From NCBI GenBank assembly GCA_037447655.1, contig JBBHKE010000956.1, positions 64,102-102,078 on the forward strand: a stretch of 37,977 nucleotides of DNA, in the 5' to 3' direction. Source of the DNA: Zygnema cylindricum (taxonomy: Eukaryota; Streptophyta; Zygnematophyceae; Zygnematales; Zygnemataceae). The position numbers and the translations under genes are program-made. The notes below the pieces were generated by a model. That model made no database searches. It had not been told where the DNA came from and was given only the letters and a program-made list of their open reading frames with translations. Positions 33,370 through 37,977 of the stretch are shown here, one piece after another (the stretch's first letter is position 1; each line of letters begins with the position of its first letter).

Positions 33370-34855
33370 GCGAGCTTAAAATGCAGATCGGACGGTAAGT
33401 ATTGTCTCCGCAAAACGTGGATGTAATTAATAAAGGACATTACCGGTACGCGGCCTATTTTCTACTGTTCAGAGAGTTTCAGACGTACCTGCAGAAGCAT
33501 CTGGTAAAATATTCAACCTATTTTTCCCGTACCACTTGATGTTGGCATTTTGCTTGGCGACAGCAGTGTGCACATGGTTTTGAATAAGTCCGCACGAACA
33601 AGTACATACAAGTACACACAGCTGTAAAGCGATCTTATCAACCTCACATACACGTGAGTTCGTACGCAGCTATTATGATACTGCAACTGTCGCTCGCATG
33701 CCTGGACTCCCTTTTTATCTTGCGTGCAATGGAACTCTCAGGCGGCGACGATGACAAGGCGACATAGTTTCTTTCGGAGCGTTCACACGTAGAAGGTTGC
33801 GCAGTTATTTAAAATTTGAAAGTCCTGTTCCCACCTTAAAAAACACACACCAAACCTAGAAAGGAAATACTTTACACGTCTAAAAAAGTCACGACGTCAA
33901 CGGTGCAGATTTCGAGGATTAAAAAATTGGACAGCTTGCAATCTGTCACTTGTTCACACATAGGATCTTTTCGGGGTTCACTTTTTCCCGTCTCTGTGAT
34001 CCGTACATAATCTAAAGAGCACAGATGGCTTCACTGTTTGATATTGTACGTTTTGCTAGCAACAAAGGCCTTCATTTATGGTAGGTGCTTATATTCGGAA
34101 TTGCGAACGAGAGTTCTGGGGTGCGGAAAATAGTAGTCAAGTGCGCACTATAATATTTTACACCGTTTCGTGCGATTTATTTGTCACTAAAACTCGAACT
34201 AAATACATAGATAGAAGATGTCCCCACTATACGCATCTCCGAAATGTCCATGTTTCTCTACAGACTACAGTACTGTACTGAATCTTGCAACTTTTTGGCC
34301 CTCCGGGGTGCCGAAGACGTCCGCGACCGCTCGTTTAGGGTTTTTTTTTTTTGTTTCTGTTTTTTTTTTATTAAAAAAACAACCCAAACCCCCAAACCCT
34401 ATTTCTCGTACCCGACGCTAATTGGGGTACCCCTTTTTTTGGGGCAAATTCTCAAATAGAATAAAGTACGCTAAATGTTTTTGCACGTTATTTGAGGTGC
34501 CCCGCTCAATGCGGTTCATAACTGTAATTTAGTGCCCTTTTAAATAGTGTGGTGTACGGACTGTCAGATATGTACTATTCCGTACATTTTAAATTTAAAA
34601 GTACAGAAAATATAATAATATAAAATTGCGTAAACATTTTCCGGCATACGCAGATGTCAAAAAAACGCGACGGCGTACGATTTGAACAATTTCGTACATC
34701 TACATGTTTTAGTGGGGACATATTACGTGCCGAAAATTTTTACAAAGCAGTTTACAAATTAGAGTACATGATAAATTAGTATCATGGTGTACCCGAAAAA
34801 ACACAATTTACCGTAAAGTACGCTAATTGTTTCATTACGCTATATTTTTTATTAC
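33370..34855. other. Intergenic, no gene recognised
   Basis: Mixed AT-rich DNA with GTAC words, a second CCCTAA/poly-T block near 34335-34410, and a TACACCG word near 34160 that could be the worn left end of the element ending at 34876. Short frames look random. Confidence 0.45.
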
Positions 34856-34897
34856 GCTAATAGCGATTCACGGTGTACACCGTGAATCGTTATTAGC
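34856..34897. repeat. 42-bp near-perfect palindrome
   Basis: Two 21-bp arms with one mismatch meet at GTGT|ACAC. The right arm begins ACACCGTGAATCGTTATTAG. This is the terminal motif of the inverted-repeat element family, so the palindrome is probably the junction of two abutting elements sharing one TA. Confidence 0.8.
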
Positions 34898-35077
34898 CTT
34901 ATGTACGCTATATCGGCACCCCAAAATTTTGACATTGATACCTTTAATAGAACAAATTACACTATTTAAGGACGTGGACCATAATCTGCCACGTCTCCTG
35001 GCACTAAATTAGAATAAATGACGCTAATTATTTCTTTACTCTAATAATTTCTATAGTCTAATAACGATTCGCGGTGT
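34877..35077. mobile_element. 201-bp TA-flanked inverted-repeat element
   Basis: The left end is ACACCGTGAATCGTTATTAG; the right end is CTAATAACGATTCGCGGTGT, its reverse complement with one mismatch. Flanking bases make TA on both sides. The terminal motif matches copy 2 at 14542, but the interior is unrelated to the 218-bp copies. Non-coding. Confidence 0.7.
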
Positions 35078-35930
35078 ACTTTTCATACCGTCGGATTTCA
35101 AATGGGTGTGCACGCAGAAAAAACATTCTAAAACGCCGAATTTTACATTACTGGTACTGTACTAGCGATACACTGTGTAGTGCGAACTGTAGCAGGAACA
35201 GTAAATTTTAGGGTTTGCCGAAATCCACTTCTTTCTGCAGTTTACCGTTCCCCTTCAAATTTGTGCTGCAGCTTCTTTTTCGTCTCTGACATTACTGCTA
35301 CAATACTTTTTGTGACGAAGGTTTTTGCTATGGAAAAGTGAATTTGGATAACACAAATCCGTTTTTCTTTTCTTTTTTAGCTTTATTGAAGTTATGCCTC
35401 CATCAGTATTTCTTCTTGATGATGTTTTTTCCGTGTCTTCTGTTTTTTGGTAGTAAGCAGACAGGCATTGACTCTTTCCAAATTTGTGACAATCATTTGG
35501 TGTTTTTTTAAGTTTTCTTCTTTTTATTTCATACTCGTGTAAGTGATACAGTTTGCTGTGAAGAAATAAAAACTTCCGGTTACCGTAAAAAGTAACAACA
35601 GAACTAATAATTATTATTTTTATTGACATCCCTTACTATCTGTTTCTGAATTTTATCATTGACTTCCATTTTTTGGCTCTCAGATTATATATTTTTTTCA
35701 TATGGTTTCCTGTCTCTATCTCCAACTCAATTTCCTTTTTTAGTATTCATCAAATTCTGTCTTCGTTTCATTTTTTTCTGTATTTACTGTCCCTTTCGTT
35801 TTCTTTTGTTGTGTCATCTCATACACATCATAGTTGACTCCATCGTTCTAGCTTTCACCTTGTTCCTACCTTCAATTTTGTCCCTTCATTTCAGGACTCT
35901 ATTGTACTTTTTTCATATTTCAGTTGTTGC
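35078..35930. other. Intergenic, no gene recognised
   Basis: T-rich plus-strand DNA. A 124-codon minus-strand frame (35255-35629) is Lys/Ser-rich, has no recognised motif and lies in A-rich minus sequence. I treat it as chance, though a decayed gene cannot be excluded. Confidence 0.4.
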
Positions 35931-36106
35931 TTTTTTTTTTAATTTTAAAATCAGTTTCAGCTTTCTTTCTGAACTTTTTTTAGTCTCCGAACCAGTTTTC
36001 AGTCTCTGAGTCAGTTTTTAGTTTCAGTCTTTAGTTTCCGGGCCAATTTTACAGTTTCCGGTTTTTCAGTTTGAGTTTCAGTTTGAGTTTTTGAAGCAGT
36101 GGAGCC
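35931..36106 (+). promoter_or_regulatory. CAGTTT-repeat leader upstream of the myristoylated ORF
   Basis: Irregular CAGTTT/TCAGTTTC/AGTCT units run to within a few bases of the ATG, and the strand is strongly pyrimidine-rich. It could be a 5' UTR or the 3' end of a leader intron (TTTTACAG near 36050). I see no TATA box close by. Confidence 0.35.
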
Positions 36107-37977
36107 ATGGGGAATTGCGGCTCGGCTCCCGCGGTTGCGGATGACCCTCCCACCAGAAAATCCTCCCGTCCTCCCTCTCGCTCTACTACCTCTTTGAATC
36201 CTCCTCCTCGAGAAACAATTTCTCCCCCTGTTATACCTCCACTTTCCGCATCCACTTCAAAGTCCCCTATAGGCCAGCCATTCGAAGCCCCACCACCTCC
36301 TGTTCGACCGAAAGAATCTGTTATTACCACCACTGCTCCTGACAGTAAAACTGATTTGACCGCCATGGCCAGAAAATCCAAATCTATGGAGATTGTGTCA
36401 ACCGACCGATCTCCGGAGACAGCTGTCAAACCGGCGTCATCATCATTAGACAAAGACGATTCCGGTGACGAAGATGACAAGGAAGCCGGAGGGTGGAAAG
36501 TTCGACGACGTGTGAGTAGGAGACTGAGCCTAGAGGTCCAGAAAAGACCTGGACCCGGGGGTAAAGGAGCCTCTTCTTCTCCTGCCTGGGGGGACTCCAC
36601 GGCAGCTGACCAAGCTGCTTGGGAAGCCGCGGCAGATGCTGATTTGATGACATCAGCAGGAGTGGGAAATAGCCACGTGGCAGCTGGAAGGGAGATAGCC
36701 GACGCGGCAGGGACAGGAAAGGCGGTTTCGGAGGATGGAAACAAGGAAGGAGATGTTTCAGTTTCTGTTCCGCCCCAGGGATCGACAGCTGGCCGGTCCC
36801 GACTCGGGAGGGAGAGTGGGAAGGGGAATGAGGAAGAAGGAGAGGAAGGAGAGGACGAGATGCCTGGGCCATGGAGGGTAAAGAGGAGAGGTAGGAGACT
36901 GAGCTTGGAGGTCGAGAAACCTCCAGATCTTGCCCTTCTTGCAGCCCTTAGGAGGTCTTCTTCAGCTCCGATTCAGGGAGATCTTGCCAGGAGAGTCATG
37001 CAGGAGGAGAGGGAGAGAGAGAGAGAGATAGAGATGGGAACAGGTGGTAGCATTACACTTTTGGCCCCTGTCAAGGTGCCTCTCGGGGGGGCTCTTTTGT
37101 CCAATTCTTCGGTGAGTAGTAGTCGAGGAGGAGGTGGAGAGTCAGCCGTGACGTCACCAGCTGCTCATTCAGCCACTCTTATCGATTTTGCTCAAAGCTT
37201 CGACGTTGAAGATGATGAAGTGGACGATGGAGGAGGTTACGGTGTGAGAGGAGGAGGAGGGGGAGACAGGGACATGCCGTCATCGTCTGTGAAAAACGCC
37301 GAGGTGTTAGTGAAAAGTGCGACGCCCAACAGTTTCCGTGCTAGACGACGGAAGAGTCGGCGACTCAGTTTGGAGATTGAGAAGAAACCGGATGAGGCGG
37401 TTTTGGCGGCGGTAAGAAGGACTCATTCGGCTCCTGTGACAGCTAAGGCGGCCGAGGCGGCCATGGGGGCGGCCGCGTGGGCTGCAGTGGTAGCGGGAGG
37501 AGGAGGAACATACATGGTTTCTTATGAGGGATCAGCCATTCAGTCTCCTTTGTTTCAACCGAGTCCCGCGGAGAGGGAGAGGGAGGGAGAGGGAGAGAGG
37601 GACCCGGCTCAAAAGAGAGAGATGGACAGGGGGGAGAGCGAGAGGGATACTATTCGAGGAGATAGAGGAGATGTTCAGGAGGCTCAAAAAACTTCGTCCC
37701 AGGAATCGAGAATGGGTGCATGGGGAGGAGGACAGGTTGTAGATTTTGGAGCCAAGGATGAGGAGTCGGACACAGATGAGGGGACTCCCCGCGTCGTGTC
37801 TATTGAGGACGGGAAGGACTATGTGAGAGTGAACCCCAGAGAGACATCCCGGAGAAGGTCTATGGATGTGTACAAGAAAGCTTTGGCTTCCGGAGAGTCC
37901 CACATTACAGCCGCAAATATGGCTGGATTGGACCCCAATGTGACAAATTATGACGATTTAGCGGATGAGGAGGCGGA
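36107..37977 (+). CDS. Putative N-myristoylated repeat phosphoprotein (5' part, runs off the window)
   Basis: 623 codons with no stop, continuing past the window end. The context GGAGCCATGGGG is a strong start. MGNCGSAP has the Gly2 of N-myristoylation and a Cys4 for palmitoylation, so plasma-membrane anchoring is likely. Ser/Pro-rich, acidic and Ala/Gly-rich low-complexity segments separate three copies of one motif: WKVRRRVSRRLSLEVQ (130-145), WRVKRRGRRLSLEVEKPPD (256-274) and FRARRRKSRRLSLEIEKKPD (410-429). Copies 2 and 3 continue with a Leu/Ala helix and RSSSAP (283-288) or RTHSAP (438-443). RRLS fits basophilic (PKA/AGC/CDPK-type) kinase sites, and RSSSAP fits a mode-1 14-3-3 site. A fourth RRRS lies at 582-585. 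No catalytic domain appears in the visible part and I know no named family. The sequence is GC-richer than the intergenic DNA. Confidence 0.75.
   Translation, partial: MGNCGSAPAVADDPPTRKSSRPPSRSTTSLNPPPRETISPPVIPPLSASTSKSPIGQPFEAPPPPVRPKESVITTTAPDSKTDLTAMARKSKSMEIVSTDRSPETAVKPASSSLDKDDSGDEDDKEAGGWKVRRRVSRRLSLEVQKRPGPGGKGASSSPAWGDSTAADQAAWEAAADADLMTSAGVGNSHVAAGREIADAAGTGKAVSEDGNKEGDVSVSVPPQGSTAGRSRLGRESGKGNEEEGEEGEDEMPGPWRVKRRGRRLSLEVEKPPDLALLAALRRSSSAPIQGDLARRVMQEEREREREIEMGTGGSITLLAPVKVPLGGALLSNSSVSSSRGGGGESAVTSPAAHSATLIDFAQSFDVEDDEVDDGGGYGVRGGGGGDRDMPSSSVKNAEVLVKSATPNSFRARRRKSRRLSLEIEKKPDEAVLAAVRRTHSAPVTAKAAEAAMGAAAWAAVVAGGGGTYMVSYEGSAIQSPLFQPSPAEREREGEGERDPAQKREMDRGESERDTIRGDRGDVQEAQKTSSQESRMGAWGGGQVVDFGAKDEESDTDEGTPRVVSIEDGKDYVRVNPRETSRRRSMDVYKKALASGESHITAANMAGLDPNVTNYDDLADEEA

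Noticed and set aside
35255-35629. 124-codon minus frame, Lys/Ser-rich
   Set aside because: A-rich strand composition, no domain, no splice or promoter support. Kept only as an unlikely remnant.
36049-36872. Long minus-strand open frames (231 and 148 codons) opposite the myristoylated ORF
   Set aside because: They are antisense shadows of a GC-rich, stop-poor plus-strand coding region. The plus frame is much longer, has a strong start and contains internal protein repeats.
37524-37903. Short frames on both strands within the 3' part of the large plus ORF
   Set aside because: They lie wholly inside the plus frame, in Arg/Glu/Gly-biased sequence, and show no motif.

Overview
The window looks like a repeat-rich nuclear genome of the green plant lineage (streptophyte). 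The evidence is spliced genes with GT-AG introns, a plant-type S-adenosylhomocysteine hydrolase, a plant-like BRICK1, Ty1/copia and Ty3/gypsy retroelements, and many TTTAGGG/CCCTAAA words. The very high repeat load and purine/pyrimidine tracts would fit a charophyte alga or a non-seed plant. A Chara-like source is only a guess.

Layout. (1) 1-4138: low-complexity DNA, pentanucleotide microsatellites and a ~19-20 bp minisatellite. On the minus strand lies a two-exon BRICK1/HSPC300 gene (SCAR/WAVE actin-nucleation complex), which only appears after splicing. (2) 4139-6355: a three-exon L-rhamnose mutarotase gene on the plus strand, divergent from BRICK1. (3) 6356-9708: AT-rich DNA with no firm gene, a 218-bp inverted-repeat element and possible exon fragments. 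(4) 9709-13305: a complete six-exon SAHH gene on the minus strand (487 aa, every intron in phase 0) with a TATA box upstream. (5) 13430-17998: no firm gene; a second 218-bp inverted-repeat element, a dispersed repeat, a decayed Ty3/gypsy RT-RNase H remnant and GTAC-rich DNA. (6) 17999-31985: one 14-kb nested transposon block. A minus-strand Ty1/copia element (1,004-bp LTRs, perfect CAAAG target duplication inside a 37-bp tandem repeat) has received two related gag-only elements of ~4.2 kb, one on each strand. (7) 31991-36106: no firm gene; degenerate repeats and abutting TA-flanked inverted-repeat elements. (8) 36107 to the window end: a long open plus-strand frame (623 codons, no stop) with an N-myristoylation/palmitoylation-type start and three copies of an Arg-rich phospho-motif repeat.

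The host genes do not form a pathway. SAHH serves the methyl cycle, the mutarotase serves L-rhamnose handling, and BRICK1 serves actin. The 36-kb protein is unrecognised but looks like a membrane-anchored phosphoprotein. The most unusual material is the nested LTR family. It shows gag-only derivatives with a second ORF of unknown function, a gag start codon overlapping the likely primer-binding site, and an antisense tRNA-like segment inside every LTR.
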